Shown: positions 45,253 to 60,784, counted from the stretch's first letter. The stretch is DNA of 64,000 bases from Phytophthora colocasiae (GCA_018806915.1 JAGKQI010000064.1:62001-126000); one strand, 5' to 3'. Notes: a model not told the origin generated them from the letters alone. Numbers and translations: made by a program.

Positions 45253-46185
45253 ATGCAACGCATGCCCGACATCTTCAATCGGTTCGAACGCCAGATTCCT
45301 CAAGGCTTGAGCTCTGACGTAATCGGATGTGTTCTCCCTCGAGGATCAAGCGGCGACAACTACGTTTTCTCCAAGGCGAGTTTTGAAGAAAAGTCTGATG
45401 ATTTCATACTGGACGACCAGGGGCCAGCAGCGATCGGTTTGTTGACTACGGACGTCAGTGAAAGACAACCCAGTCGAACCAAGCGCAGTAGTAAAAAGGC
45501 TGAGAAAGCCAGCACCAAGAAGCATCGGAAGTCCACCCCCGAGCGCCGGGAACAATGTCGTCTGAATCAAGAGCGCTACAGGAAGAGACAATGTGAACGT
45601 GAGAAACACCTCACGGTTCTTGTGAATGAACTCCGCGATGAAGTTCCAATACTTGAGATTCAGTACACTCGGATGCGCTGCTGTCGTGACCCGACAGTGT
45701 GGACGGTAATAGCCGAGTATTCCCACCTCTTTCGTCACGGCACAGAGGATTCTCAAAGTCCGAAAGCACGACGTCAAGCAGCATTCCTACGGTCGTCAAT
45801 GGCAAATGACGTCATTATTGGCACCAGGAAAGGTGTGGATGCTCTGCGTGATCAGTGGTGCTGGTACTCGACACATTTTGGGGATCTCCAGTTCCAGCTG
45901 AAAAGTGCAACTCAGTCATCGCAACTAGTTTGGGCTTCGTCCGTGTTGGAGATGACAATCACGGACATGACACTAGCATCATACGACGGATCTGCTGAGA
46001 GTCTTCACTCAATGATGTTAGGGAGACGACTGGTTCTCCCCTGCCGACTTTACTTTGAATGGAATGAAGACTCAAAACGTGTCGTTCGGCTGGAGACTAC
46101 GGTGGATTTCCTCGTTGGGTTGCACAAGTTGCTTGGGTCTCTTGAAAACGTGAACTATGTGCTAGAACGAGCTCATATTGTGTAG
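45253..46185 (+). CDS. bZIP10: near full-length bZIP with in-frame deletion
   Basis: 310 residues. Eighteen bases are missing at about 45978, removing KVFPHV from the C-terminal domain without breaking the frame. That hexapeptide is conserved in every other copy, so the fold may be affected. The bZIP domain is intact (Cys102, Arg110), and the FERQIPQGL start variant is shared with unit 9. Confidence 0.85.
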   Translation: MQRMPDIFNRFERQIPQGLSSDVIGCVLPRGSSGDNYVFSKASFEEKSDDFILDDQGPAAIGLLTTDVSERQPSRTKRSSKKAEKASTKKHRKSTPERREQCRLNQERYRKRQCEREKHLTVLVNELRDEVPILEIQYTRMRCCRDPTVWTVIAEYSHLFRHGTEDSQSPKARRQAAFLRSSMANDVIIGTRKGVDALRDQWCWYSTHFGDLQFQLKSATQSSQLVWASSVLEMTITDMTLASYDGSAESLHSMMLGRRLVLPCRLYFEWNEDSKRVVRLETTVDFLVGLHKLLGSLENVNYVLERAHIV

Positions 46186-46560
46186 GGCAAGCATGCTGGA
46201 AGACTGAAAAACTTAGCCATAACACACATGATAACTGTGCTGCTGACACTTCTGAATTCCACAAGGACAACATCGCGCTGGTTGGTAGTGTAGGATTCGT
46301 TTTCGCAGAAAAAGACGAGGAAGAAGTTGATTTAGGCAAGCTTAGTAGACACCTGCAGGTGTTACGACCAACCTAACGAAAACGAGATAGAAATCAGAAT
46401 TTGTGCGGTTAAGACGTTGTGGACTGCTGAAAAGCATTTGCATCGAACGGCTACACGAGCACAAGAAGATCGTCATTGAACTCGGGGACCGGAAACTCTG
46501 AGGGACCGGAAACTCTGACACACGGGGAACCAGTCACTTCATGGTCTTGGTGGTGGTGAT

Positions 46561-46878
46561 CTACCATCCCCAACCACCCATACCACCCCAGCCGCCCATG
46601 CCACCCCAGCCACCCCAACCACCACATCCTCCACAGCTACCCCAGCCTCCCCACGGACCTCCCCACCCGAATCCTCCAAACCATTCCTTCTTCTTGTCGT
46701 TGGCCGCCAACTTGGCGGACTCCTTGACAGCAGTAGCATCTGGCGCATTGGGTTTAGTCGAAAGATGCGCGTGCTCAGAAGCAGGTTCAGGTGCGGCGAG
46801 AGATCTCAATGCCGGTTGGTACTCGTTGGCCGCTGCGACGGCGACAAGTGTGGTGACGACGAGTGCGGTGAACTTCAT
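46561..46878 (-). CDS. GW11: secreted Gly/Trp-rich protein, unit 11
   Basis: 105 residues, intact, identical in prediction to GW1. Confidence 0.85.
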   Translation of the reverse strand: MKFTALVVTTLVAVAAANEYQPALRSLAAPEPASEHAHLSTKPNAPDATAVKESAKLAANDKKKEWFGGFGWGGPWGGWGSCGGCGGWGGWGGMGGWGGMGGWGW

Positions 46879-47208
46879 AGTACTTGCTTACTTGCGGCGA
46901 ATGGACTTGTGCGGTGGAAGGCAAGTTGGTTTGTGAATGGAGACCTGGATCGTAGCGGCCAAAGTGGTTGTAGTCCTGTTGCATCACGTGAAAGTTGCTA
47001 CTGTACTACGTCCAGGAAGGACTTTCAACGGAACATCCGAGCACGTGAATCTAAAACACCGGCAAGAGCTTTCGTAGTAATCGCCAAGCAACGAGACGCA
47101 GACTTTTCTAACGACCTCAATCAATAAGGATGAGCCTCAGTGTGGTGGTCATCCGACATTTTGCGCTGTTGCGAATACCCGCCCCAAAAATCCCGAAAGT
47201 CAACTACC

Positions 47209-47589
47209 ATGATCAAGCGTGTTGCCGTTCTGCTTTTGGTGGTGCTGGTCACTATGCTGAGCTGTGCTCACGCTGACGAAACTCCTGCAGCAGCAGCAGT
47301 GGTCGCAGAAGATGCTGCAACGGAGCAAACCCCGCCAGGCGTGACACTCGTGGGAGACCGCGAGCCTGTGCCGACCAACAAGGAGCAGCTGGAGCAATTC
47401 ATCGGAGGCGGAGGTGGTTTCATTCCGACCAGAGGAATCACGTACCGCTGGCGCTACACGTACCCGTGGGCTGGAGGATTCCGCTACGGTTGGCGCTACC
47501 CGATCGGCTACTGGAACACGTTCGGTCGTTCCCTCTACGGCTCGAGCTGCTTTTTCGGACGTTCATTTGGGGGCTTTTACTACTGCTAA
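47209..47589 (+). CDS. GY11: secreted Gly/Tyr-rich protein, unit 11
   Basis: 126 residues, intact. This unit ends in the long spacer at 48253, without relic or bZIP, where the inverted block begins. Confidence 0.85.
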   Translation: MIKRVAVLLLVVLVTMLSCAHADETPAAAAVVAEDAATEQTPPGVTLVGDREPVPTNKEQLEQFIGGGGGFIPTRGITYRWRYTYPWAGGFRYGWRYPIGYWNTFGRSLYGSSCFFGRSFGGFYYC

Positions 47590-48110
47590 ATAGCGCGTAC
47601 TTCTCGGTTATAGCCTGCCGCTATAACATGGCAACGGAACCGCGAGAAAGGTGAAGAAGGGAGCGAAAAACGAAGAGCGTTTCGGTTGCAGGACGCAGCT
47701 ACTCCAGACTTAACGAGGTGTTAGTGGCGTTTAGGAAGGAAAATAACTTGCAGCAGGAGTAGTGACAGCTTTTGCAATTGAAAATGGATGGTTTTATCAC
47801 TCGAATTCAAGTTCCGATCTACGTTCCTAAAGTTTGTCTAGACTGTCGCTGGAGCAATCCATAATAGAGGAGTTCTTTTGTTCATCTTTTGGTGGGTCAA
47901 AGCGACGTTCTCGGATCAATTGTGTAACTGTTGTGCGATCACACTGTGATTCACAGTCGAGCTCATTGGCGATGCTTCCGCCAAATTTTGCATTTGTCCT
48001 GCGGCTTCAGGAACAGCAATACTGACCAGAATGACCATAGTTACCACATTCAGGTGCACGTACCTAGTCAACTAACCCCCAACAAGTCGACATTTTGCGT
48101 ACTACATTCA

Positions 48111-49092
<982 letters not shown>

Positions 49093-49303
49093 AGTACTTT
49101 AGTACTACAGTACTAAAAAACGACATTGTTTTAACATTTAAATTCTTTATCCGGTCCGAACACAAATCCCTACTACTGTACCAGTCTGGTACTAGCTGCT
49201 TCGATCGCCGTGCGAAAATGGTCAAATCGAGGTTTTTCAGGGACTTGACTTGCCGGTTGTAAAAAAAAAAAAAGACCACCCTCCAGCAGTGTTGCTTTCC
49301 CAC

Positions 49304-49794
49304 TTAGCAGTAGTAGAGGCCGCCGTAAGGCATGCCAAGACCACAACCACCGCCGTACAAACCAGCACCATAGCGATTCCAATAACCCATCGGGTAGGCC
49401 CAGCCAGGAACGCCACCGCACATGAATCCAAAGCGGTAGGGCCCGAAGCCGCCCCAGCCGCCCCAACCACCCCAACCTCCGGCGCCCCAACCACCAGCAC
49501 CCCAACCTCCAAGTCCTTCAAGACCTCCAAGACCTCCGACACCCCAGCTGAGCTACTCCTTCTTGTCATCGTCCTTGTCGCCCTTGTTCGCAACGTCAAC
49601 TTCCTTCGGCTCCGTAGCACCAGCATCGGCGGGTCGATCTTCTCGGCGGTTCCCGTCAGCGTGACACCATCGGGCAAGGCGGTCGCTTGGATCTTCTCCA
49701 GTGCGTCGGCAGGCGTCTTGACGAGAGGCTGGTCTGCAGCGGAGACGACACCGAGGATGGCCATCGTGACGACGAGAAACATACTGAACTTCAT
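49304..49794 (-). pseudogene. Third Gly-rich secreted gene, copy 1, frameshifted
   Basis: Starts MKFSMFLVVTMAILGVVSAA, a good signal peptide. After KIDPP the frame shifts by one base, and the following frame meets a TAG before LSWGVGG. Beyond it a Gly/Trp-rich part and an end GYWNRYGAGLYGGGCG...GGLYYC are readable up to TAA at 49304. It thus combines a GW-like start with a GY-like end. Copy 2 has the same two lesions. Confidence 0.8.
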
Positions 49795-50167
49795 CTTTCT
49801 GGATTTGCTTTCTTGCTTACTTCTTGTACTCGACTTGCAGTGTAGAAGGCAATTCGTGTTGTGAGGAACTGCAAGACGAAACTCAATACCGTCATGTCGT
49901 TTGATCCCCCATTTCGGTTGATAGTCTCCGCCTATTACCTTTCTGTGAAAACAGATTCTAGTTTCCTTCTCCGACGCCTGTTGGTCGTAACACCTGCAGG
50001 TGTGTACTAAGCTTGCCTAAATCAACTTCTTCCTCGTCTTTTTCTGTGAAAACGAAATCCTACACTATCAACCAGCGCGATGTTGTCCTTGTGGAATTCA
50101 GAAGTGTCAGCAGCACAGTTATCATGTGTGTTATGGCTAAGTTTTTCAGTCTTCCAGCATGCTTGCC

Positions 50168-51116
50168 CTACACAATATGAGCTCGTTCTAGCACATAGTT
50201 CACGTTTTCAAGAGACCCAAGCAACTTGTGCAACCCAACGAGGAAATCCACCGTAGTCTCCAGCCGAACGACACGTTTTGAGTCTTCATTCCATTCAAAG
50301 TAAAGTCGGCAGGGGAGAACCAGTCGTCTCCCTAACATCATTGAGTGAAGACTCTCAGCAGATCCGTCGTATGATACGTGTGGGAATACCTTCGCTAGTG
50401 TCATGTCCGTGATTGTCATCTCCAACACGGACGAAGCCCAAACTAGTTGCGATGACTGAGTTGCACTTTTCAGCTGGAACTGGAGATCCCCAAAATGTGT
50501 CGAGTACCAGCACCACTGCTCAAGCAGAGCATCCACACCTTCCTGGTGCCAATAATGACGTCATTTGCCATTGACGACCGTAGGAATGCTGCTTGACGTC
50601 GTGCTTTCGGACTTTGAGAATCCTCTGTGCCGTGACGAAAGAGGTGGGAATACTCGGCTATTACCGTCCACACTGTCGGGTCACGACAGCAGCGCATCCG
50701 AGTGTACTGAATCTCAAGTATTGGAACTTCATCGCGGAGTTCATTCACAAGAACCGTGAGGTGTTTCTCACGTTCACATTGTCTCTTCCTGTAGCGCTCT
50801 TGATTCAGACGACATTGTTCCCGGCGCTCGGGGGTGGACTTCGATGCTTCTTGGTGCTGGCTTTCTCAGCCTTTTTACTACTGCGCTTGGTTCGACTGGG
50901 TTGTCTTTCGCTGACGTCCGTAGTTAACGCACCGATCGCTGCTGGCCCCTGGTCGTCCAGTATGAAATCATCAGACTTTTCTTCAAAACTCGCCTTGGAG
51001 AAAACGTAGTTGTCGCCGATTGATCCTCGAGGGAGAACACATCCGATTACGTCAGAGCTCAAGCCTTGTGGAAACTGTCGTTCGAACCGATTGAAGATGT
51101 CGGGCATGCGTTGCAT
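50168..51116 (-). pseudogene. bZIP-A: inverted copy with two frameshifts
   Basis: A lost base near 50840 shifts the frame just before the basic region (KKHRSPPPS), and another near 50541 breaks the C-terminal part. Both spots are intact in copy B, so the damage came after the block was duplicated. It has the GSIGDNY and GALTTDV variants special to the inverted block. Confidence 0.8.
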
Positions 51117-51474
51117 TGCTTTACAGTCGACCGACACGATTGCGCTTCAGGGTTGGCAAAATTGATGGAATCACTCAGTAAGAAGTGATCACGAACAGGA
51201 CAGATTGAAAGTGGAAAGCGGTTCTTGAGTGTTGAATCGACACTGTCGATGCTGTTTTCTCATCTTGCGAGGAGCTCAAAACGGAGTAAACGGACCTGAC
51301 CAGAGCTGTTTACTCCGACAAAAAAACTGGATCAAATCTATGCGGAAAGAAAAGTATCGTCATCAATGATGGCAACGGAATATAACGTACATGCCACGAC
51401 ACGTACATGCCACGAATTCGTTATCGCATTTGAATTACCAGGACACAACTGTCGTTACGCAGGATGTGTTGACT

Positions 51475-52887
<1,413 letters not shown>

Positions 52888-53096
52888 AGTACTTTAGTAC
52901 TACAGTACTAAAAAACGACATTGTTTTAACATTTAAATTCTTTATCCGGTCCGAACACAAATCCCTACTACTGTACCAGTCTGGTACTAGCTGCTTCGAT
53001 CGCCGTGCGAAAATGGTCAAATCGAGGTTTTTCAGGGACTTGACTTGCCGGTTGTAAAAAAAAAAAGACCACCCTCCAGCAGTGTTGCTTTCCCAC

Positions 53097-53587
53097 TTAG
53101 CAGTAGTAGAGGCCGCCGTAAGGCATGCCAAGACCACAACCACCGCCGTACAAACCAGCACCATAGCGATTCCAATAACCCATCGGGTAGGCCCAGCCAG
53201 GAACGCCACCGCACATGAATCCAAAGCGGTAGGGCCCGAAGCCGCCCCAGCCGCCCCAACCACCCCAACCTCCGGCGCCCCAACCACCAGCACCCCAACC
53301 TCCAAGTCCTTCAAGACCTCCAAGACCTCCGACACCCCAGCTGAGCTACTCCTTCTTGTCATCGTCCTTGTCGCCCTTGTTCGCAACGTCAACTTCCTTC
53401 GGCTCCGTAGCACCAGCATCGGCGGGTCGATCTTCTCGGCGGTTCCCGTCAGCGTGACACCATCGGGCAAGGCGGTCGCTTGGATCTTCTCCAGTGCGTC
53501 GGCAGGCGTCTTGACGAGAGGCTGGTCTGCAGCGGAGACGACACCGAGGATGGCCATCGTGACGACGAGAAACATACTGAACTTCAT
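53097..53587 (-). pseudogene. Third Gly-rich secreted gene, copy 2, frameshifted
   Basis: Same frameshift after KIDPP and same TAG as copy 1, so the gene was dead before the block was duplicated. A run of 11 A lies downstream (13 in copy 1). Confidence 0.8.
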
Positions 53588-53960
53588 CTTTCTGGATTTG
53601 CTTTCTTGCTTACTTCTTGTACTCGACTTGCAGTGTAGAAGGCAATTCGTGTTGTGAGGAACTGCAAGACGAAACTCCAATACCGTCATGTCGTTTGATC
53701 CCCATTTCGGTTGATAGTCTCCGCCTATTACCTTTCTGTGAAAACAGATTCTAGTTTCCTTCTCCGACGCCTGTTGGTCGTAACACCTGCAGGTGTGTAC
53801 TAAACTTGCCTAAATCAACTTCTTCCTCGTCTTTTTCTGTGAAAACGAAATCCTACACTATCAACCAGCGCGATGTTGTCCTTGTGGAATTCAGAAGTGT
53901 CAGCAGCACAGTTATCATGTGTGTTATGGCTAAGTTTTTCAGTCTTCCAGCATGCTTGCC

Positions 53961-54911
53961 CTACACAATATGAGCTCGTTCTAGCACATAGTTCACGTTT
54001 TCAAGAGACCCAAGCAACTTGTGCAACCCAACGAGGAAATCCACCGTAGTCTCCAGCCGAACGACACGTTTTGAGTCTTCATTCCATTCAAAGTAAAGTC
54101 GGCAGGGGAGAACCAGTCGTCTCCCTAACATCATTGAGTGAAGACTCTCAGCAGATCCGTCGTATGATACGTGTGGGAATACCTTCGCTAGTGTCATGTC
54201 CGTGATTGTCATCTCCAACACGGACGAAGCCCAAACTAGTTGCGATGACTGAGTTGCACTTTTCAGCTGGAACTGGAGATCCCCAAAATGTGTCGAGTAC
54301 CAGCACCACTGCTCAAGCAGAGCATCCACACCTTTCCTGGTGCCAATAATGACGTCATTTGCCATTGACGACCGTAGGAATGCTGCTTGACGTCGTGCTT
54401 TCGGACTTTGAGAATCCTCTGTGCCGTGACGAAAGAGGTGGGAATACTCGGCTATTACCGTCCACACTGTCGGGTCACGACAGCAGCGCATCCGAGTGTA
54501 CTGAATCTCAAGTATTGGAACTTCATCGCGGAGTTCATTCACAAGAACCGTGAGGTGTTTCTCACGTTCACATTGTCTCTTCCTGTAGCGCTCTTGATTC
54601 AGACGACATTGTTCCCGGCGCTCGGGGGTGGACTTCCGATGCTTCTTGGTGCTGGCTTTCTCAGCCTTTTTACTACTGCGCTTGGTTCGACTGGGTTGTC
54701 TTTCGCTGACGTCCGTAGTTAACGCACCGATCGCTGCTGGCCCCTGGTCGTCCAGTATGAAATCATCAGACTTTTCTTCAAAACTCGCCTTGGAGAAAAC
54801 GTAGTTGTCGCCGATTGATCCTCGAGGGAGAACACATCCGATTACGTCAGAGCTCAAGCCTTGTGGAAACTGTCGTTCGAACCGATTGAAGATGTCGGGC
54901 ATGCGTTGCAT
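53961..54911 (-). CDS. bZIP-B: full-length inverted bZIP
   Basis: 316 residues, no breaks, Cys102 and Arg110 present, basic region RYRKRQCERE. Carries GSIGDNY and GALTTDV in the N-terminal part. Leader is the ATCAATTTTGCC type. It is the only intact gene in the inverted block, surrounded by pseudogenes. Confidence 0.88.
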   Translation of the reverse strand: MQRMPDIFNRFERQFPQGLSSDVIGCVLPRGSIGDNYVFSKASFEEKSDDFILDDQGPAAIGALTTDVSERQPSRTKRSSKKAEKASTKKHRKSTPERREQCRLNQERYRKRQCEREKHLTVLVNELRDEVPILEIQYTRMRCCRDPTVWTVIAEYSHLFRHGTEDSQSPKARRQAAFLRSSMANDVIIGTRKGVDALLEQWCWYSTHFGDLQFQLKSATQSSQLVWASSVLEMTITDMTLAKVFPHVSYDGSAESLHSMMLGRRLVLPCRLYFEWNEDSKRVVRLETTVDFLVGLHKLLGSLENVNYVLERAHIV

Positions 54912-55268
54912 TGCTTTACAGTCGACCGACACGATTGCGCTTCAGGGTTGGCAAAATTGATGGAATCACTCAGTAAGAAGTGATCACGAACAGGACAGAT
55001 TGAAAGTGGAAAGCGGTTCTGAGTGTTGAATCGACACTGTCGATGCTGTTTTCTCATCTTGCGAGGAGCTCAAAACGGAGTAAACGGACCTGACCAGAGC
55101 TGTTTACTCCGACAAAAAAACTGGATCAAATCTATGCGGAAAGAAAAGTATCGTCATCAATGATGGCAACGGAATATAACGTACATGCCACGACACGTAC
55201 ATGCCACGAATTCGTTATCGCATTTGAATTACCAGGACACAACTGTCGTTACGCAGGATGTGTTGACT

Positions 55269-56681
<1,413 letters not shown>

Positions 56682-56847
56682 AGTAATATCACCAAATTGT
56701 TTTTTTTACTAAAATCTTTATGAAAAAATAAAACAATTATTTAGTGTACACCACCCAAATCAGCGTCCAGCTACGTCAGGAATGGACCAATCAGAGACGA
56801 GGTGACTATCCCCCTTCCGCCCATATTCCTAAAAGCAGTCAGCAGCT

Positions 56848-58028
56848 ATGGCAGCGAACCGTACGGCCGACTTCGCGCAGCTCTGCAAGCACTATGAGGC
56901 TGCAAAGGGCAGCGCTATTACACATGTATGTACTCCTTTCCATCTTCTGTAGATCAGTACCTTTTTCTCTTTCTACAGCATCCTGTAGCTCACGCATTTT
57001 GTCCACGTCATAGAAACCTGTGCATACACCACTCCAGGAGAACGCGCAGTTCAACGCTGCAGCCTCCGACATCTCGAAGGAAGTATACCAGGCGTCCAAG
57101 AGGTTGCAGCAGTTGACACAATGTATGTGGCTTAAGTTGCTGGTTGTACTGGAGTTGAGAATGCTAATGCTGTGAGCAGTGGTGCGGCAGAACAACATGT
57201 TCAACGATCCAACAGAGGCCATTAACGAGCTGGCAGCACTGGTAAAGAAGGACATCACAGATATCAACATGCAGCTCGACAACTTGCAGGAGTACATCAA
57301 TAATAAGCGGCAGACGGCACCTTCGATTCAAGCAGCTAAACACTCGGACGCCATTGTGTCCTTGATGAAGTCCAACCTCATGGCCACTACGATGGGCTTC
57401 AAGGATATTCTGGAAGTCAGACAGGAGAACATGAAGCTGCAGCAGAGTCGACGTGCTAGATATGGCAAGACAGCGTCCAGCGCGTTGGGTAAACCTCTAG
57501 CCTTCAAGGCCCCGCAGCCTCCAAGAAGCAACAATAGCCAGACCGGCAGTCTACAGGAAGTGAATCTGTCCAACACACTACCACGACCAGGATTTAATAC
57601 GGGCGAGTCTTCGAGCAACGGGAACGCGGAGATCCAGCCCCTCATCACTACCATGACACAGGAGCAAATCGTCGCAGAGCAGCAGAATTACACCGAGTCA
57701 AGGGCAGAAGCTGTGTCACAGATCGAGAGCCACATTGTGGATATCGGGCAGCTCTTCGGACGATTGTCAACTTTGATTCACGAGCAGGGAGACCTCGTGA
57801 GGAGGTAAGTGTCTGTCCTTGTGTGAAGATTTATGGATTAGAGTGCTGATGGGTTCTTTGTGCTGTAGAATCGACGATAACGTTGAAGAATCGTTAGTGA
57901 ACGTGAGCAGCGGCGAACACGAGCTGCTCAAGTATTTCTCCAGCCTGTCGAACAATAGACTGCTGGCGCTCAAGATTTCCGCTATCTTATTGGTCTTCCT
58001 GATCTTCTTCATGTTCTTCTTAGCTTAA
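56848..58028 (+). CDS. STX5: Syntaxin-5-like Qa-SNARE (four exons)
   Basis: 323 residues in exons 56848-56925, 57014-57122, 57180-57804 and 57869-58028, all with GT-AG introns of 57-88 bp. ER-Golgi membrane fusion SNARE. RQNNMFNDPTEAINELAALVKKDI matches the syntaxin-5 N-terminal domain. The SNARE helix begins near TQEQIVAEQQNYTESRA and has the central glutamine in IHEQGDLVRR. A C-terminal membrane anchor (ALKISAILLVFLIFFMFFLA) ends the protein. Ser/Pro-rich linker in the middle. Marks the start of the stable gene block. Confidence 0.9.
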
Positions 58029-58080
58029 ATCAAATAAAACCACGAGTGACCCACTACGCCTCCCTCTCAACTTGAACATC

Positions 58081-58344
58081 TCAGTGCTTGGTCTCCTGCT
58101 TATCTTCATCCGGTTTGATGGCGATGAAGCCGCCGAGCGACATGGCAACAACAGTGGCACCCTGGGCGATCACACGCAGACGCATGAACTTCTGCTGCGT
58201 CACAGCGTCTGCAGCACGGCGGAACGAGGCCAATCCGCCAATCAAAACTCCTGCAGTAGCTAGACAGCCGAGCGGCACCAGTGGCTCCTCCTGGCAGCGG
58301 CGCTTCATCTTCTGCCAGCCTGTCTCCATCGGGAACGCGTTCAT
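58081..58344 (-). CDS. HIG1-domain mitochondrial inner membrane protein
   Basis: 87 residues with two membrane spans (about 22-41 and 57-75) and the HIG1-type segment QKFMRLRVIAQGATVVA between them. Family members (Rcf1/HIGD) help assemble or stabilise respiratory complexes III-IV. The start MNAFPMETGW is chosen as the first ATG; the frame is open upstream, so a longer 5' end or intron is possible. Converges on syntaxin-5 with 52 bp between stop codons. Confidence 0.8.
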   Translation of the reverse strand: MNAFPMETGWQKMKRRCQEEPLVPLGCLATAGVLIGGLASFRRAADAVTQQKFMRLRVIAQGATVVAMSLGGFIAIKPDEDKQETKH

Positions 58345-58675
58345 CTTGGCAGCTTTAATGTAGCTCTTGGCTTGGACACCGCAAGTTGATTTGTGTAGCG
58401 TTTTTAGTCTTGGAGAACACAAATGGTACTTTTATGCGACTATGCAATTCCTTTTCGAATTGTAGACAGGGATCTATTCAGAATTGCAAAACCCACCAAG
58501 CGATTCAAATATTAATTTTCAACAGGTTTTGATAAAGGGTATTCTTATCGGACCTGTACAAAATGTTTCTAATAGAATAGAGAAATATTGGTTTTCACTG
58601 CTCACTCGCTCTCCACCCCTGAATTTTAAACGAGGGGGCTCGTTTTACATTAGCCAAGTGACCTTCGCCGCTAAG

Positions 58676-59316
58676 ATGCTCCAGCTCCGTAAGCAAGTTG
58701 TGCGCCGCGCGCTGCAGACCCGCGCCATTGAGTGGACCGCCATCTCGCAGAAGCTGACGGACCCGCGCGCTCGTGCCGCTCTGGACAGCCTGCGTGATGT
58801 GCACGGCCAGATTGCGGCCGAGGCCCGCGCCTATGTGAAGGAGCCGGAGGCCATCGACTTCGACTACTACCGCTCGATCATCAAGAACAAGGAGCTGGTG
58901 GACGCCATGGAGGCCAACTACAAGAGCATCTCCTTCCCGACCATCACTCCCGAGGAGCTGGACGCCGCTGCCAAGTCGGCTGACCTCCCGGAGGAGCTGC
59001 GTCTCAACGAGCAGGAGACCGTCGACAAGCTCGTACGTTGGCTGCAGTTGACTTACAATAATTGCAATGATTGTAAAGAGGCTGACTTGTGTATTTGCTT
59101 TTTTGCTTATTGTAACAACAGTTCTCGCAGCTGAACGAGAAGGTGGCGGACTCGAAGGCCCGTATTGAGGAGCTCAAGGAGCTCATTGGCCTGATGGAGG
59201 AGACCCGCACCACGCTGGCCACGACCATGGACGAGGTGACCGCCATGTACCCGGAGGTGGAGGAGGAGATCGACGACGAGATCGCCAACCTCGAGTGGGA
59301 GAAGGACACGCAGTAA
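58676..59316 (+). CDS. ATP5PD: Mitochondrial F1Fo ATP synthase subunit d
   Basis: 183 residues in exons 58676-59032 and 59122-59316 (89 bp intron, GTACGT...ACAACAG). Part of the peripheral stalk. IEWTAISQKLTDPRARAALDSLR, then IDFDYYRSIIKN, then an acidic coiled coil at the end fit subunit d in order. The basic N-terminus (MLQLRKQVVRRALQTR) may serve mitochondrial import. Codons are strongly biased to G/C, as expected of a highly expressed gene. Confidence 0.85.
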
Positions 59317-59674
59317 GCTGTCTTCTAAGAAATCTTGGATGCTGCAGTCTTCTACAGGAATACAAAGATGTAAAAGAAGATGTGGAGGCTCGAGCAAGCA
59401 GGCAGAGTGAGCACGTACAGCATTTCACGACTCTCGTGGTTGGTAGCAGAGCCATTTGCGCCTTGCTGGGCTTCTTAAATGCCAACTCTTCTGAAACACG
59501 GAAATTGACGTGGGTTTGTATGTGTCTCGCTCACCAGCTCGTCAGTTCTTCATATTATCTGCAGCTCGCAACTAAAAAGTGCCTAACAAGATGATACAAC
59601 TATTTCAAAAGCACAGTTCTGAGGAGCACACGGCATCGAGCTTTTAGAGTGTTTATTATAACCGCTCTCTTGAT
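59317..59674. other. Intergenic, 3' flanks of two convergent genes
   Basis: 358 bp between subunit d and the CX9C gene. Nothing beyond likely 3' UTRs is seen. Confidence 0.6.
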
Positions 59675-59938
59675 CTACTCGCGTGTGCGGTAAGCCTCAG
59701 GCACGCGGAAAAGCTCCTTAGGGTTCTTGGCAATCTCAGCATCCACGCAGATGTTATAGGCCAGCATTGCGTCCTTGCATTTCTCCAGAGCCACGTTGCC
59801 CACTTCAGTGTCCGACTTGCCCTCGGGCTGTTTGCCGTTCGCGTAAAAGCACTCGAAGAACTTGGTCGCCACCTTCTCGCAGGGCTTCGGCACGCGCGGG
59901 AAGTTGTCGCTCACACGCAGCTCAGTCGTGTCCACCAT
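59675..59938 (-). CDS. Twin CX9C small protein
   Basis: 87 residues with two exact C-x9-C pairs (Cys20/30 and Cys54/64), the pattern of mitochondrial intermembrane-space proteins oxidised by Mia40, often respiratory-chain subunits or assembly factors. Cannot be assigned to a named member. Start is the ATG at 59938; the frame is open a little upstream without another ATG. Confidence 0.75.
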   Translation of the reverse strand: MVDTTELRVSDNFPRVPKPCEKVATKFFECFYANGKQPEGKSDTEVGNVALEKCKDAMLAYNICVDAEIAKNPKELFRVPEAYRTRE

Positions 59939-60022
59939 GGTCGTAAAGATAATCTGCTGGTGGTCGGTCAACTTGTCTAGGTATTGTAGGGTGGAGATTG
60001 ACCCAGAAACGCGAGCATACAA

Positions 60023-60452
60023 ACTTTAAGTCAAGCGTTTGATTAGATGAGGAGCGATGAGGTAGCGAAAGTGTCGTTGTTTGTCCTCGTTGTAGATTGG
60101 ATTTACGTCCGACACTCGATTCTCTTCTCGTACTCTATCTAACGTGCAGCTGCTCGTGCTCAAAGTCTTGATATCATCCTCATCTCGTCACTAACAGCGC
60201 TTTGAATTGTTCCCTCCGATTGTCTGTGTCTTGTATGCTCCACTCGGTCTGCCTGTTATCTATTTGCACGCAACCACAGGGGATATTAACTGCTCAGTCG
60301 TCAGATCGGCGAAAAACTCCCCAACACAAAAGGTAGCAGAGGCATCGGCACTCCTCGATCCTCTCCAGTTTTACATTAACTCGATGCATCCCGCAGAGCC
60401 TCACGAGAAGCGCCAGTAACTCCACATACACAAGAAGAAAATGCTCAAATCC
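60023..60452. other. Intergenic region upstream of the CX9C gene
   Basis: 430 bp with a 70-codon plus-strand frame (60207-60419) that has no recognisable domain and an AT/GC content like the surroundings; treated as non-coding. Probably promoter plus the 3' flank of the next gene. Confidence 0.5.
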
Positions 60453-60784
60453 TTACGTTCCGTCATCATCTTCGCCGTCGAAGTACAGGAACTCGGACGA
60501 TGTGTTGAACGCGACTCCCGAGTCCAGGAACGTTGCGATTGCAGCGCCCAGCGGCCGAGCCACCTATTTCAACGATAAAGTCAAATTAGCAACGCATTGC
60601 ACGATTGAAAAGTGGTTGGAACGATCAATAAAAGGTGCCTTACAGCGCTGCCGAAGCGGTTTTTGGTGGTCTGCACCAGATTCTCGATGGTCGCTGAGTT
60701 GCGCTTTCCAGCTGATGAGCGTCCCATTGCCCTAGCGACAGCGCGCGTCATCTTGAGCCGCTGCCCGATGCGGTAGTACGTCAT
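60453..60784 (-). CDS. Unrecognised small protein, two exons
   Basis: 83 residues in exons 60784-60644 and 60563-60453 joined by a 80 bp GT-AG intron in phase 0. Basic first half (MTYYRIGQRLKMTRAVARAM), then GAAIATFLDSGVAF and an acidic end (FDGEDDDGT). No family recognised. The splice joint restores one smooth reading frame, which supports the model. Confidence 0.6.
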
